This document shows positions 34,488 to 44,598 of a stretch of DNA of 64,000 nt, piece by piece. Position 1 is the first letter of the stretch. Each line of letters begins with the position of its first letter. The notes beneath the pieces were generated by a model. It was not told the DNA's origin. It saw nothing but the letters and a program-made list of their open reading frames with translations, and did no database searches. The stretch comes from Candidatus Krumholzibacteriia bacterium (lineage in GTDB: Bacteria; Krumholzibacteriota; Krumholzibacteriia; LZORAL124-64-63), in NCBI GenBank assembly GCA_016744705.1, contig JADGDU010000001.1, positions 186,001-250,000 on the forward strand. The letters are read 5' to 3'. The position numbers and the translations under genes were made by a program.

Positions 34488-35090
34488 CTAGTTGTCCCCA
34501 AACCATTTACTCAGGATTCCGCCACCGTGCTTCAGCATATCCGAAACGTCCACATCCCCATCACCGTCGGTGTCGAGCAAGGCGCCCATAAGGCCCGCGC
34601 TCTGGGGTGATTTCCTCTCTGCTTCTGCACGTTCCTGACCCAACAAACCAGCCAGGCCCGAGGCATCCAGTTTGTTCTCTCGTTTTTCTTTGCCCACTGC
34701 CCCCAGAACCATGGGAGCCAACATCATCAACATCTTGCCGACTGCAGCACCATCCATTCCAGACGATTGCGCCAGACCATTCTGAACCCTGGCCTGTTTA
34801 CCACCCAGCAAATGTTTCAGGATCCCTGCCCCCGCAGACGTATCGCCTCCCGCCAGGAACCCGGAAACATCAGCCAGAATACCACCGTCATGGTCTCGAT
34901 CCAGGGCAGAGCTCAGCGCCGTAGCACCTTTATCGCTCTGAGAATTACGGGAAAGAGCCCCCAGCAACAACGGCAAAGCCGACGCCATCCCGTTAGCGGT
35001 CTGTTCTTTATTCGTGCCCAGTTGGCGGCTCATCCCCTCCAGGGCGCTGCCTCCAAGCTGGCTGCTTAGACTCTCGAGTAATGATGGCAT
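34488..35090 (-). CDS. DUF937 protein with calcium-binding-like (dockerin/EF-hand) loops
   Basis: About 200 residues. The DUF937 pattern is seen in LESLSSQLGGSALEGMSRQL, ASALPLLLGALSRNSQ and KMLMMLAPMVLGAVGKEKRE. Two Asp-rich loops, DRDHDGGILADV and DTDGDGDVDVSDML, look like EF-hand/dockerin-type Ca2+ sites, and LGGLLG-like glycine helices occur between them. No signal peptide. Members such as E. coli YidB have no established role. The ATG at 35090 with AAAGGA 8-9 bases upstream is preferred; an in-frame ATG 48 bases further out adds an unlikely extension. Confidence 0.75.
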   Translation of the reverse strand: MPSLLESLSSQLGGSALEGMSRQLGTNKEQTANGMASALPLLLGALSRNSQSDKGATALSSALDRDHDGGILADVSGFLAGGDTSAGAGILKHLLGGKQARVQNGLAQSSGMDGAAVGKMLMMLAPMVLGAVGKEKRENKLDASGLAGLLGQERAEAERKSPQSAGLMGALLDTDGDGDVDVSDMLKHGGGILSKWFGDN

Positions 35091-35243
35091 AGGCCATTTC
35101 CTTTCATTTGGATTTGGCATCCCGGCAGGAATCGCCATGCCATTGGTTCACTTATAGGACAGACAAGTTCCTCTAAACTCAAGACACTTGGGTAGGTGAA
35201 AAGGTCACATGGAAACCACAACGAGGGGGTTTCCTTTCCATTG

Positions 35244-35736
35244 CTATTTATGGGTCTGAAAGAAACTCCAGATGAGGTCGGTCCCCTGCACCTCCGGGCA
35301 CGGCTCCCCGAATAAATCGAATAACCATTGAGGATAAGACTCAGGCGGGGTCCACCCTGGCCACCAATGTCCCTTGCCGCTGGCGGTATACAACACCACC
35401 TTCCATAGGATTCAGGGGATCGGCTCGGGATCCCTCGGGGAATACAGCCAGAAAGCCCTCCAGGTCGGCCTTTTCGAGCCATCCCGTCTCCGTCATCACA
35501 CCTTGGGCCGTGCCTCCGCCGCCATGGAACATAAGGACCACAGTTGAGGGTTGTTCTTCGCTGTACAGGGTCGGGACGTGAACGAGGAACTCACGATCCA
35601 ATGAGTCGACACTGAGTTGAAAGCGGTGATCTCCCGAACTGATCCCGCTGGTTGGGGCATTGTTTTCATCGCCACTGCACCCGGCTCCCATCAACAGGAA
35701 AAAACCGGCAAACAAGGTGAGTGTTTTTTGAAGCAC
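35244..35736 (-). pseudogene. Internally deleted LpqC/PHB-depolymerase-type esterase
   Basis: The first ~105 codons encode a lipoprotein signal (LMGAGC) and the start of an alpha/beta-hydrolase of the polyhydroxybutyrate-depolymerase/feruloyl-esterase kind (FLVHVPTLY, VVLMFHGGGGTAQGVMTETG, FLAVFPEGSRADP). The central part with the catalytic serine is missing. In another frame, from about 35420 to a TAG at 35244, the C-terminal end continues: VVLYTASGKGHWWPGW (the family's GGGHTWPG with the catalytic His) and DLIWSFFQTHK. So an internal deletion joined the two ends out of frame. The intact-looking reading frame to 35341 (131 codons) is a by-product. Certainly non-functional as an esterase. Confidence 0.82.
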
Positions 35737-35966
35737 ACGGTTATTAGCATGAATAGACTACCCCGTTTTAGAGCCATGGGCTTTCGGTTTTCCAATTCTC
35801 CCCCTGTCTTGCTTCTTGTGCAAGGTGAGGTTTTCATTGTCGCCCGGAAATCATACTACAGCCAGGGTAAGAGCCATTCGAAAATGAGAACTCAAGAACG
35901 CACCAATGATACCGATAAAAACTGAACTGCAATATTTAAAGTCTATGGTGACCTTGGAGTTAATCA

Positions 35967-38171
35967 GTGAATAGCGAAATCGGCCGGGAAAAGGCCATGG
36001 CCACAGCCAGTGTGCGGGAGCAGGTGAATGACCATCTAGCACAAAACGGTGCTTTTGGTGGGCTGTTCTATTTCTCTCTGGCCCTGTTGTTGGCTTTTAG
36101 CACCCCTTGCTATCATGAACTTCCCCTTGCGAGTGCCCTGACTCTTATATCACTGGCTGTAGGTTCCGTGGCCCGTCTGCTGATCTGCCGCCCCCTGTAC
36201 AAAAGGTTAGCAGCCAACCCCGAGCGCTGGAGGTTGATCTTTGTAGGGGTGACTTGCTGGTTGGCCAGTTCAATTGCACTCTATCTGATGAAGGTAATGA
36301 CGGTCTTTGGGCAAAACTGGGTGGGTTTTGTTGCCGCTTTGCTTGGCACCGGGATCGTTGCGGGTGGATTGACCTCCCTGTCCTCTGATAGTCTGGTTTT
36401 CCGCACCTTCCTGATCTCTTCAATGTTGCCTGTCTCAGCTGCTGGAATTATGCAATCCGGCCCCGGAATGCGTGCCATCGCCGGCTGCTACCTGCTTTAC
36501 TCTGTGTACTGCCTCATTCTCGGTTCGACCTTGAGTAAACAGTTCTTGAACCTGGTTCGTTCGCGAAAAGAACTCTGCCGTAAAAGTGTTGAAGTGGAAA
36601 AATCGAGGAACGAGGCTGTGCAAGCAAACCGTTTCAAAAGTGAATTTTTGGCCAATATGAGTCATGAAATCCGCACCCCAATGACCGGCATTCTGGGCAT
36701 GACTGGACTGGCCCGTGAAACCGAAGATGCCCGGGAGCGGGATCGCTTCCTAGCCCTTTCGGAACAATCAGCCGAATCCTTGCTGGGTATCATCAATGAC
36801 ATCCTGGACCTTTCAAAAGTCGAAGCCGGCAAACTCGCCCTGGACGTCGAGAATTTCGAACCGCGTCGCGTCTTCCCCGCCGCCATGCAGATGGTAGCCC
36901 ACCGCGCCGCGCCCCATGACGTCGAATTGATTTGCGACATTGATCCCGAGATTCCCTTCGTGTTGGTAGGCGACGACAAACGCCTGCGCCAGATCGCCAT
37001 CAATCTTATTGGCAATGCCATCAAATTTACTGAGAGCGGTGAAGTGCACTTGCGACTTGAAGGGAAAACTCTCCCCAACCATGGCTACCGACTGTTTGGC
37101 AGCGTTCGGGATACCGGAATCGGTATAGCACCCGAGCGTTTGGGTTCCATTTTCGGAGCTTTTAACCAAGCAGAGAATGACACCAGTCGTCAATATGGCG
37201 GAACCGGCTTAGGATTGACCATTAGCAACCGTTTGGTAGAAATGATGGACGGCTCGATACGGGTGGAAAGTGAAGAGGGCTGTGGCACCACATTTTTCTT
37301 CACAGTCGATCTTCAATATGCGGAGGACACTAACCAGAACAGCCTGAATCTGGGTCATGGACGTGAGCTGGCTCTTGTGATGAGCAATGAAACCGCCCGA
37401 GCCAGTCTTGCTGCAGATCTTCAGGCCGTGGGATTCACCTGCCGACAGTTTGCTGGCCAGACCGAATTCGAGATGCACCGCAGTCAGGATAACATCCAAT
37501 CTGTAGCCTCAGTCCTGACTGACTGGCAATTGCCAGATGGAACGGGATCTGAGTTGGCAGCCCAACTATTGGCTGATGCAAACTGGTCCCAAACCCCGGT
37601 GATTATGCTGGCAAATCAGGACCAAATTGCCCATCAAGCTGACCCTGGCCTTACCAATATGGAAGCGCAACTCCTCAAACCTCTCGCAGTGCCAGATGTT
37701 GTAGAATCCATTGAAGTTGCCCTCGGTGATCATGATTCGGCTCAAAGTTCCCACAAAACAATAGAATCTTCTGAAGACATGCCCGCCCTGAAAATTCTCG
37801 TTGCCGAAGACAATGTGGTCAATCAAACCCTGCTCAAAAACGTCATGAAAAAAATGGGGCACGAAGCCACCATCGCCAGCGATGGGGAAAAGGCCGTGCT
37901 GGTCTGGCAAGAGGGCCGGCATGATGTGATCCTGATGGATATACAGATGCCGAACATGGATGGCCTTGAGGCAACCATGGAGATTCGGCGCCTTGAAATC
38001 GAGCAGGGGCGAACCCGCACTCCCATTTTCGCTCTCACTGCCGATGTTTTGGGATCAGCCTCCACCGATTGCGAAAAAGCAGGCATGGATGGTTACCTCT
38101 CCAAGCCCCTGAAAATGGAAGCCGTCCGCGCGGCCCTGGCCAGCATTGCGGTCGAGAACTGTGTCTTATAA
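35967..38171 (+). CDS. Hybrid sensor histidine kinase with two receiver domains
   Basis: 734 residues. N-terminal membrane part with about six helices (to ~195), short coiled linker, HisKA with phospho-acceptor H233 ([13 protein letters not shown]), HATPase (N box [14 protein letters not shown]1 [10 protein letters not shown]2 [10 protein letters not shown]), then a divergent receiver (~470-600, with [12 protein letters not shown]) and a canonical receiver (~610-730, phospho-acceptor D658 in [12 protein letters not shown]). No Hpt domain, so a separate phosphotransfer protein is expected. The GTG at 35967 is supported by GGAG about 8 bases upstream. The membrane input domain is not one I can name. 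Its stop overlaps that of the converging U32 gene by six bases (TTATAA). Confidence 0.9.
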   Translation: MNSEIGREKAMATASVREQVNDHLAQNGAFGGLFYFSLALLLAFSTPCYHELPLASALTLISLAVGSVARLLICRPLYKRLAANPERWRLIFVGVTCWLASSIALYLMKVMTVFGQNWVGFVAALLGTGIVAGGLTSLSSDSLVFRTFLISSMLPVSAAGIMQSGPGMRAIAGCYLLYSVYCLILGSTLSKQFLNLVRSRKELCRKSVEVEKSRNEAVQANRFKSEFLANMSHEIRTPMTGILGMTGLARETEDARERDRFLALSEQSAESLLGIINDILDLSKVEAGKLALDVENFEPRRVFPAAMQMVAHRAAPHDVELICDIDPEIPFVLVGDDKRLRQIAINLIGNAIKFTESGEVHLRLEGKTLPNHGYRLFGSVRDTGIGIAPERLGSIFGAFNQAENDTSRQYGGTGLGLTISNRLVEMMDGSIRVESEEGCGTTFFFTVDLQYAEDTNQNSLNLGHGRELALVMSNETARASLAADLQAVGFTCRQFAGQTEFEMHRSQDNIQSVASVLTDWQLPDGTGSELAAQLLADANWSQTPVIMLANQDQIAHQADPGLTNMEAQLLKPLAVPDVVESIEVALGDHDSAQSSHKTIESSEDMPALKILVAEDNVVNQTLLKNVMKKMGHEATIASDGEKAVLVWQEGRHDVILMDIQMPNMDGLEATMEIRRLEIEQGRTRTPIFALTADVLGSASTDCEKAGMDGYLSKPLKMEAVRAALASIAVENCVL

Positions 38172-40415
38172 ACCTTGCTGATATTGCGCATTAGTGGACA
38201 CCAAAATCATCTGGCTCAATTGCTCCTGCGCCTTTTCATCACCATTTAAAAAATTGTCAAAGTGCACCACCAACTGGGCCTTGTCTTGTTCTGCTTTGGA
38301 ACCCGCACCAATGTTGGTCAAATCCAAAAAGAACTCATCGAATTGGTCGGCCAAATCATGGACGATGTCCAAGTTCAGAAACTGTTCATCGTTGTAAATG
38401 CTGGGATAGCCACCTTTCTGCTTGTCTATGGAAAAAGATACCCCCTTCACATTGGTTACGGTGGTGGCCTTTTCACAGGTGAGCATACAGCCTTCGTCGA
38501 TGCTGGGTTTTGTACAGCCCACCGTTTGTTGAAAGAAGCACTGGCGGCTGGTCATCATCAGAATTGGGTGATAAATGCTGTACAGCAATTTGAAGTTTTC
38601 GGGCCGGGCAATGTTTTCGATTTGGCTGCGATTAATTTCATTTGAGATGAAAGCGCCGGCACAGTTCAGCTCTTCTTTTAAGGTCAGCAGTGCGTAAGAA
38701 TTGGTCGTATTTAAGAACGGCCCGGCGATCCACTCGATGCCCATTTCAAAAGCCTTGAAGGCAACGCCTGTATTATTGCTGACAATACGCGCCGGGCGAA
38801 CCTGCTGGAGTAGCCGTACCGACTCATCGTAATTTTTTCCAATGAGCACAGCCGGGAACCATGGAATCAAACGAGGATTGCGTTGAAAGATTTCAATGTG
38901 CTTGTCACAATCTTTTTGCCAGCTTTCCGGCAATTTGAAATAAATATCGGCGTCTGTTGCGTCACATAAAGACATGTCCTTTTCATCGGCAATCAATAGG
39001 GACATGCTGGGTTTTCCATTCGTTTTCTTATGGTTTTTTAGTGGCGTCACTACAACCGGTGAAACCATTTCCGTCAAATTATTGAGCAATAAGGCGGCTT
39101 GGTTTTTTAAGACTTTCAACTCTTTGAATGGAAGACTCAAACCATGACCCAACCCGCTACAATTCAAAGGCTCAAGTACAAAATCGCGGGTGGCAAAGTT
39201 TTTAAAACGTTTGGCCAAAGTCGCCTGATCAATCGTTGGCTGAGTGGCCGGACTCAGCTGTGACTCGGTTTGCACTGTGTAGATTGTTTCGTTATCCCCA
39301 ACGGTCATCGTCAAACACAAAGGCTCGTCCAGCTGTCCCGTGAAAGCTAAAGCCAAAGGCTGTTTAGCAAAGCTGAGGTTTTTGACTTTATCCGCCAATT
39401 CAGCACCCAAGTCTAACCTCTGGGCGTAAAGTTCTTCTCTCGCCTCTTGGGCTTGCCCCTCTGTAAACGCACCACTGAGCTCCACAGCGTGCTGCACACT
39501 GTGACCACGAGGATTGTCGATAAACATATCCCTGGTGAGGTTGCCATGTAAAAACGAGTTGGTAAAGTCGCGGTTAAAAACGCGGTGCAAGTTAGAATCG
39601 TCTTTTAAAATCTTGCCTGTCTCCACAAAGTGATCGATCTGTTTCCGCCATGTGTCGATCACCGTATAAACATAGTGCGCACCCTTGATACGGCCTTCAA
39701 CTTTCAAAGAATCCACTTTCGCATCCACTAAAAGCGGCAGATCGAAATACGCTGAATTGTCTTTCAAGTTGAGGGGAAAGAGATTGCCTGCCGCTGTCAT
39801 TTCATATTCATCCCGGCAGGCCTGACTGCACCGACCGCGGTTGCCCGATTTCCCCACACTGACCGAGCTGGAATAACACTGGCCAGAAAAAGCGATACAC
39901 AATGAGCCATGCACAAAAACTTCTGTCAGGACGTTGTGATCATGGGCCAACGCCGTCATGGTTTTAATTTCGTTAATATTCAACTCGCGCGATAAATTCA
40001 CACGGGAGGCACCCAGTTTTGCCAGGAACTGAATTTGACCTTCGTTAACAATGGTCATCTGCGTTGAAGCGTGGATGTCGAAGGAGGGAAAATGCTTCTT
40101 AACTAATTTGAATAAACCCAGATCTTGAACAATGATACCGTCGATACCGGAATTGACCAGCTTATTCAGCAGCTTGATCATCATCGGTATTTCATGCTCC
40201 AGAATGACCACATTTAAAGTCAGAAATACTTCACAATTGTATTTGTGGGCCAAGCGTAAGATGACTGTTAAGTCTTCAAAAGAAAGATTGGCTGCCCGAT
40301 TTCGAGCATTGAAGGTAGCTAAGCCACAATACACCGCATTGGCACCAGCAATAACAGCTGCTTGGATGGCTTCAAAATCTCCACCAGGTGCTAATAATTC
40401 GATCTTTCTACTCAT
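38166..40415 (-). CDS. U32-family peptidase / RlhA-like protein
   Basis: 749 residues. N-terminal TIM-barrel-like U32 region (ELLAPGGDFEAIQAAVIAGA, VYCGLATFNARN, IDGIIVQDLGLFKLV, HASTQMTI, SRELNINEI) and the U32 signature GQCYSSSVSVGKSGNRGRCS-QAC with clustered cysteines, followed by SLKVEGRIKG. The closest pattern I know is RlhA (YdcP), which hydroxylates C2501 of 23S rRNA and needs an Fe-S cluster or iron. The C-terminal part has more cysteines (RQCFFQQTVGCTKP, EGCMLTCEKA) typical of the long U32 form. Despite the name, peptidase activity is unproven for most members. Convergent with the histidine kinase. Confidence 0.85.
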   Translation of the reverse strand: MSRKIELLAPGGDFEAIQAAVIAGANAVYCGLATFNARNRAANLSFEDLTVILRLAHKYNCEVFLTLNVVILEHEIPMMIKLLNKLVNSGIDGIIVQDLGLFKLVKKHFPSFDIHASTQMTIVNEGQIQFLAKLGASRVNLSRELNINEIKTMTALAHDHNVLTEVFVHGSLCIAFSGQCYSSSVSVGKSGNRGRCSQACRDEYEMTAAGNLFPLNLKDNSAYFDLPLLVDAKVDSLKVEGRIKGAHYVYTVIDTWRKQIDHFVETGKILKDDSNLHRVFNRDFTNSFLHGNLTRDMFIDNPRGHSVQHAVELSGAFTEGQAQEAREELYAQRLDLGAELADKVKNLSFAKQPLALAFTGQLDEPLCLTMTVGDNETIYTVQTESQLSPATQPTIDQATLAKRFKNFATRDFVLEPLNCSGLGHGLSLPFKELKVLKNQAALLLNNLTEMVSPVVVTPLKNHKKTNGKPSMSLLIADEKDMSLCDATDADIYFKLPESWQKDCDKHIEIFQRNPRLIPWFPAVLIGKNYDESVRLLQQVRPARIVSNNTGVAFKAFEMGIEWIAGPFLNTTNSYALLTLKEELNCAGAFISNEINRSQIENIARPENFKLLYSIYHPILMMTSRQCFFQQTVGCTKPSIDEGCMLTCEKATTVTNVKGVSFSIDKQKGGYPSIYNDEQFLNLDIVHDLADQFDEFFLDLTNIGAGSKAEQDKAQLVVHFDNFLNGDEKAQEQLSQMILVSTNAQYQQGL

Positions 40416-40682
40416 CTGACGAATTCACTCAATTCTGGGCATAAGCATGGGTGGCGGGAGTATCATGGCATTTTTATAAGAACGAAAGAGTCATTCTATG
40501 GATAACCAAAATATGTAAAATGTCACGTTTTTAGTGTGGAAATTGTCGCGTAAACAAGTTGAACCCTTACTGAGGGTGGAATAGAATATTGTAATATACT
40601 GGTCAAAAGGTGAAGACTAATTTCGTTTATTTTGCGGTCCTTCTTACCTACACCATTTTCCATTCTCTGAAGGCTATAAATT

Positions 40683-41570
40683 ATGAATTACAACGAGATC
40701 TGTATAAAGTGCCAGCACTGCCACCATACTCTCCAAAAGGGGATTGTCTGTGGACTGACCAAAGAAAAGCCGGATTTTGAAATCTCGTGTGAACACTATG
40801 CACTCGATCCCCATCAGGAACCCACAATCAATACGATCGTCACTACCCCCAAGGAAGAAGCCCCGGCAAGTCTTCCGGATATGGCTGTTGCCCTCAGGAA
40901 GTGGGGAATCACACTCATTGTCCTGGGAGTGATTCACCTTCTCCTGTCCCAATTCCTCAGTCCAATCTGGGGCGTAATGATTCTTGCCCTTGGTATTACA
41001 AACCTCATTGTAAGACGGAAAGAAATGTTCATCGCCAATGGTGTCATGTTGATATTCATTGGCATATTGAACGGGTTGACTGTTATCACCGCCGATATGA
41101 GCAATATTTCCTGGGGCCTTTTTGGTGGGCTGCAAATATTTTTGGGTATTAAAGAAATTTTAAAATACAAAAAATACAAAATGGCCGAAGGGTCCTCTGA
41201 CGGAGAAAATTTCATCTCAACGGAAACGAAAATTTCGGAGATTGAAACCACCTTGGAGCCGGGACAGTCTGGATTTGGCATTTCGTCTTTCGTGGCATTC
41301 TGCACCTCTTTGCTCATTGTCGTTGTTGTCTTTTCAATATATATCTGGTTCATGATGAAATACCCCGACGGCTTGGTTGAAGATTCCATCGAAATGGGGA
41401 CGCTGGGGTTAGCTGGAATGTTCGGCTTTTTGATATCTGTTGTCGGCATCGGGTTTGGAATAGCGAGCATGTGCCAGAAAAACAGGAAAAAGATCCTCGG
41501 AATCCTTGGTCTTGTGTTTAATGTTTTGCTCGTGCTTATCCTTCTGACATTGGTTTTTTGGGGCGAATAG
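40683..41570 (+). CDS. Membrane protein with N-terminal Cys-rich segment
   Basis: 295 residues. The first 40 residues have CIKCQHCHHTLQKGIVCGL and a further Cys-Glu-His, suggesting a small zinc-binding site. Then come about four transmembrane helices in the middle (ITLIVLGVIHLLLSQFL, GVMILALGITNLIV, EMFIANGVMLIFIGILNGL), a polar loop (EGSSDGENFISTETKISEIE) and three C-terminal helices resembling DUF4190-like membrane modules (FISVVGIGFGIASM-type; ILGLVFNVLLVLILLTLVFW). I do not recognise the family. GAAGG lies about 9 bases before the ATG. No operon partners. Confidence 0.65.
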   Translation: MNYNEICIKCQHCHHTLQKGIVCGLTKEKPDFEISCEHYALDPHQEPTINTIVTTPKEEAPASLPDMAVALRKWGITLIVLGVIHLLLSQFLSPIWGVMILALGITNLIVRRKEMFIANGVMLIFIGILNGLTVITADMSNISWGLFGGLQIFLGIKEILKYKKYKMAEGSSDGENFISTETKISEIETTLEPGQSGFGISSFVAFCTSLLIVVVVFSIYIWFMMKYPDGLVEDSIEMGTLGLAGMFGFLISVVGIGFGIASMCQKNRKKILGILGLVFNVLLVLILLTLVFWGE

Positions 41571-41907
41571 TTTTCTCAAGCCAGTGATGGAGACACCACA
41601 TTTGACCTTCATGGTTGGAACGGTTAAAGATTGGCTGAAATCTCAACATTGCCCCGGGCAATGAAGTGCCCCAGTGTTTTGATATGCTCTCAAAACGGCT
41701 ACCCTGTTTGGTGATGCCCCTCCATTTATCACAATTCGACCTAATATAAAGCCAAATATTAGCATGATGTTTTTTTAGCTAAACCTTTTAAATATGCTAT
41801 GCTGGCCGCCATCGTTGTTGATTCGCAGCCGCCATGGTTTTGCATCATCCAGCGGCTCCGGTCTTCGCCTAATTCGCCCCCGTCTCATTAATTGGGAGGT
41901 ACCTATT
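41571..41907. other. Intergenic region with probable promoter
   Basis: 337 bases between two plus-strand genes. Bases ~41740-41800 are strongly A+T-rich with TTTAAATATGCTATGC, a plausible sigma70-type -10 area. This would leave a ~100-base leader before the GTG at 41908. GGAGG at 41894-41898 is the ribosome site of that gene. No RNA gene or repeat seen. Confidence 0.4.
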
Positions 41908-43869
41908 GTGCGAAAACTATTCACTCTTCTGGCTCTCGTGTTGATGGTCTTGGCTGGAAATGCTCTGGCCGCGGAGAAGGGGCAAGTTGTCCCGAATCCT
42001 GACCCTCAGTTTGAACATCGCCCCTTACAACACCTCAGAACCGACCTTGTTAACGAAAGCTTCGAGGATATGGTGCCCCCGTCAGGTTGGTCCAATATGA
42101 CCAGTGGCGCCTCCTACACTTGGACCCAATCCGATGCCCAAGCTTATTCGGGTGCCTATTGCGCCTGGCTGCAATGGGGCGGACAGGGAGAGGTGCAGGA
42201 CGAATGGTTGATCACCCCCGCTTTGGACACCTCCGGCTTTGAAACATTGTATATGGAATTTATGGAGACCGGTTTTTACTGGGCCGACTACGGTGTTTCT
42301 CATGAAATCCTGATCAGCACCACCACACCTGATGACCCCGCCAACTTTACCTCGGTATGGCAAGTAACACCCAGTGATTACGCTGCACCTTGGCTGGATG
42401 CTTCGGGATCCGAATGGGGACAGGTTTCCCTTGCTCTCGATGAATACATCGGCGAGACAATTTACATCGCCTTACGGTACCAAGGCGAATGGGCCGATGA
42501 CTGGTGGATCGACGACTTCCGTGTTTTCCAACCCTTCGAACACGATATCAAAGCTCTGGCCGTAACCCCGGACAACCAGATCTGGATGGCTGGCCAGGAT
42601 GTTATCCCCCAATTCACAGTGAAAAACATTGGTTCCAATGTTGAAACCTTTACTGTGGAAATGGACATCCAATACAACAGTGCTCCGTTCTACACTGAAT
42701 CCGTCACCGTCGAAGACTTGGGCCTAGGGGCACAGGTCACCGTCGAATTCCCGGCCTTTATGGCTTCAGCCGGGGCCTTTGACATGACCGGTACTGCGAT
42801 TCTCGAATCCGACAACGACCCAGACAACAATATGGCCATGGCCAGCAACGGCTGTTACACCGGAGAACGCAATCCCTTCGGCATGCTGTTCACCGAATGG
42901 GGCTGCGGACCATGCGTCGGAGCCAATCAGGCCATGGATGTCTGGTATCCTGAGCAGGGCAACGAAAGTAGTATGATCAGGGTTCACATGTGGTGGCCCG
43001 CTGGTGATGACCCCATGTATTTCGCCAATGTTGAGCAGGCTCAATTCCTGCACAGCATCGCTGGCGTCGACGTGTGGGGCGTGCCCTGCCTGCTCTACGA
43101 TAACACCGGCCCCAGCTCCCTGGAGGAATCCGAAGACAGCTGGGAAGCCACCATCGAAACCTTCGCTGCTCAAAGTGCCGCCACTGCTGCACCCCTGGAA
43201 ATGAACATGGTGTTTGACCAGGAAAACAACAACGCCATGATCATGGTGGATGTCTTGGATCCCATGTCGACCGGTGACTATGCACTCTACGTGGCTGTGA
43301 CCGAAGATCATGTCAACGCCGAGGGTCCCAACGGCGAAGCTTTCCACAGCCAGACTTTCCGCTGGTTGTATCCCAATACTGAGGGCCTGCCAGTGGCCAA
43401 TGAAGTGGGCTATCAGGAATTCGTCGTGCCTCTTGAACTGAATGAAGACTGGGTCTACCAGAACCTTCGCGCCACGGCGTTTGTGATCCAGATGCCCGGT
43501 GGCATGGTGCAAAACTCGGCTACCCTGTTCCTGAATGAAGGCACCGTCGGTAACGAGGACGACAATGAAATCACCCAGGATCTGCCCAACCATGAGACCC
43601 GTCTCACGGGTGCGCATCCCAACCCATTTAACCCCATGACCCAGGTTTCTTTCTCTGTGGCACGGGATCAAAAGGTCAAGCTGTCGGTCTTTGACATGGC
43701 CGGTAAAAGGGTTGTCGAATTGACTGATGAAGTATACGCCGCCGGTGAATACAGCGTACCCTGGAATGGTAAGGATAGCAGCGGCCATGAAATGTCATCA
43801 GGGACTTACATGGTGTATATGGAGACTGATGATGCTGTGACTTCGAGCAAAATGACTCTTGTTCGATAG
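41908..43869 (+). CDS. Secreted Omp28/thioredoxin-like protein with FlgD-like C-terminal domain
   Basis: About 653 residues. Signal peptide VRKLFTLLALVLMVLAGNALA; a choice-of-anchor J (cleaved-adhesin/MAM-like) domain (~45-205: VNESFEDMVPPSGW, QDEWLITPALDTSG, DDWWIDDFRVF); a CARDB-like segment; a thioredoxin-fold Omp28-like domain with CGPC (TEWGCGPCVGANQAMD); and a FlgD-like C-terminal domain (HPNPFNPMTQVSF, VFDMAGKRVVEL, SSGTYMVYMETDD, KMTLVR). Probably exported to the surface. CGPC suggests thiol-disulfide activity outside the cell, though other Omp28-like proteins are structural. The GTG at 41908 with GGAGG 9 bases upstream is preferred; upstream in-frame codons lack signal-peptide character. 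Followed by a strong terminator. Confidence 0.87.
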   Translation: MRKLFTLLALVLMVLAGNALAAEKGQVVPNPDPQFEHRPLQHLRTDLVNESFEDMVPPSGWSNMTSGASYTWTQSDAQAYSGAYCAWLQWGGQGEVQDEWLITPALDTSGFETLYMEFMETGFYWADYGVSHEILISTTTPDDPANFTSVWQVTPSDYAAPWLDASGSEWGQVSLALDEYIGETIYIALRYQGEWADDWWIDDFRVFQPFEHDIKALAVTPDNQIWMAGQDVIPQFTVKNIGSNVETFTVEMDIQYNSAPFYTESVTVEDLGLGAQVTVEFPAFMASAGAFDMTGTAILESDNDPDNNMAMASNGCYTGERNPFGMLFTEWGCGPCVGANQAMDVWYPEQGNESSMIRVHMWWPAGDDPMYFANVEQAQFLHSIAGVDVWGVPCLLYDNTGPSSLEESEDSWEATIETFAAQSAATAAPLEMNMVFDQENNNAMIMVDVLDPMSTGDYALYVAVTEDHVNAEGPNGEAFHSQTFRWLYPNTEGLPVANEVGYQEFVVPLELNEDWVYQNLRATAFVIQMPGGMVQNSATLFLNEGTVGNEDDNEITQDLPNHETRLTGAHPNPFNPMTQVSFSVARDQKVKLSVFDMAGKRVVELTDEVYAAGEYSVPWNGKDSSGHEMSSGTYMVYMETDDAVTSSKMTLVR

Positions 43870-43914
43870 TCTTTTGCAGGAAGATAAAAGTGAACTGATG
43901 TAGCAAAAGATATG

Positions 43915-43948
43915 GAGCGGGCTCCGACCTGATCGGAGCCCGCTCTTT
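43915..43948 (+). terminator. Terminator after the Omp28-like gene
   Basis: GAGCGGGCTCCGA (43915-43927) pairs perfectly with TCGGAGCCCGCTC (43933-43945), 5-base loop, followed by TTT. Confidence 0.93.
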
Positions 43949-44092
43949 GCATGTATAATTCAGACCCAGCCCCCCAAATGTGGTTGTTTCGTTATCACCG
44001 TTGGTCACCAGTGCCGGATAACCACCAAAAGAGCCGTCGTTAAAATAGGGAACTTCCTGATCGTGATCATGGACGTGCCTGAAATGAGAATC

Positions 44093-44122
44093 AAAAAAAA
44101 AGGCCCCGAATTAACGGGGCCT
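44093..44122 (-). terminator. Terminator after the small secreted protein at 44149
   Basis: On the minus strand AGGCCCCG and CGGGGCCT pair around TTAATT, followed by a run of eight or more T. It lies 26 bases past the stop at 44149. Confidence 0.93.
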
Positions 44123-44148
44123 TCTATTACCAATCCGGAGATCAGAAA

Positions 44149-44598
44149 TTACCGATACATGGACTTAAGGCTCTCGAAGCTGGTTGCGTCGGTAGACACG
44201 GAACCACAGTCGAGGGAGCTTTCAAAAGTAACCATGTCTTCGTCCAAGCCACCGGGGTAGGCTGAACTCAGGGTGATAGTGCCGTTGACGACAAAGCTAC
44301 CATCCAGATCAATTCCCCACATTTCAGACAGCATAACGGTAACGTCCTGGCTGTCTTCCTGCATGACAACCATGTCACCGGAAAGCATCACGATTTCATT
44401 ACTGTCCATGTCCATGACAGCAACTTCGTAGTGCAGGTCCGCGCTGGGAGCGGTGGAGCGGAAATGGATATCCAACTGGGCGTTGAAGCCGTAGCAATCG
44501 CCAATGGCGACAACTTCAGTGATGTGTGTGGCCGAAGCCAGGGCCGGCAGAAGAAGCACGGCCATCAAAACGGTGCTCATTAACAACAAACGTTTCAT
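44149..44598 (-). CDS. Small secreted protein with C-terminal FESLKSMYR tail
   Basis: 149 residues. Signal peptide MKRLLLMSTVLMAVLLLPALASA, then one predicted beta-sandwich of about 115 residues (THITEVVAIGDCYGFNAQLD, LHYEVAVMDMDSNEIVMLSG, GSFVVNGTITLSSAYPGG). Two cysteines, one early and one late (SSLDCGSVSTD), could form a disulfide. Family not recognised. It ends FESLKSMYR, one of the four related tails. Start at 44598 is set by GAGAGGGAACC just upstream. Own strong terminator: a single-gene unit like the other tail-bearing genes. Confidence 0.82.
   Translation of the reverse strand: MKRLLLMSTVLMAVLLLPALASATHITEVVAIGDCYGFNAQLDIHFRSTAPSADLHYEVAVMDMDSNEIVMLSGDMVVMQEDSQDVTVMLSEMWGIDLDGSFVVNGTITLSSAYPGGLDEDMVTFESSLDCGSVSTDATSFESLKSMYR

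Noticed and set aside
42766..43788. A 340-codon open frame antisense to the Omp28-like gene
   Set aside because: Its translation is rich in His/Gly/Val in the way typical of antisense shadows; the plus-strand protein has clear domains and a ribosome site.
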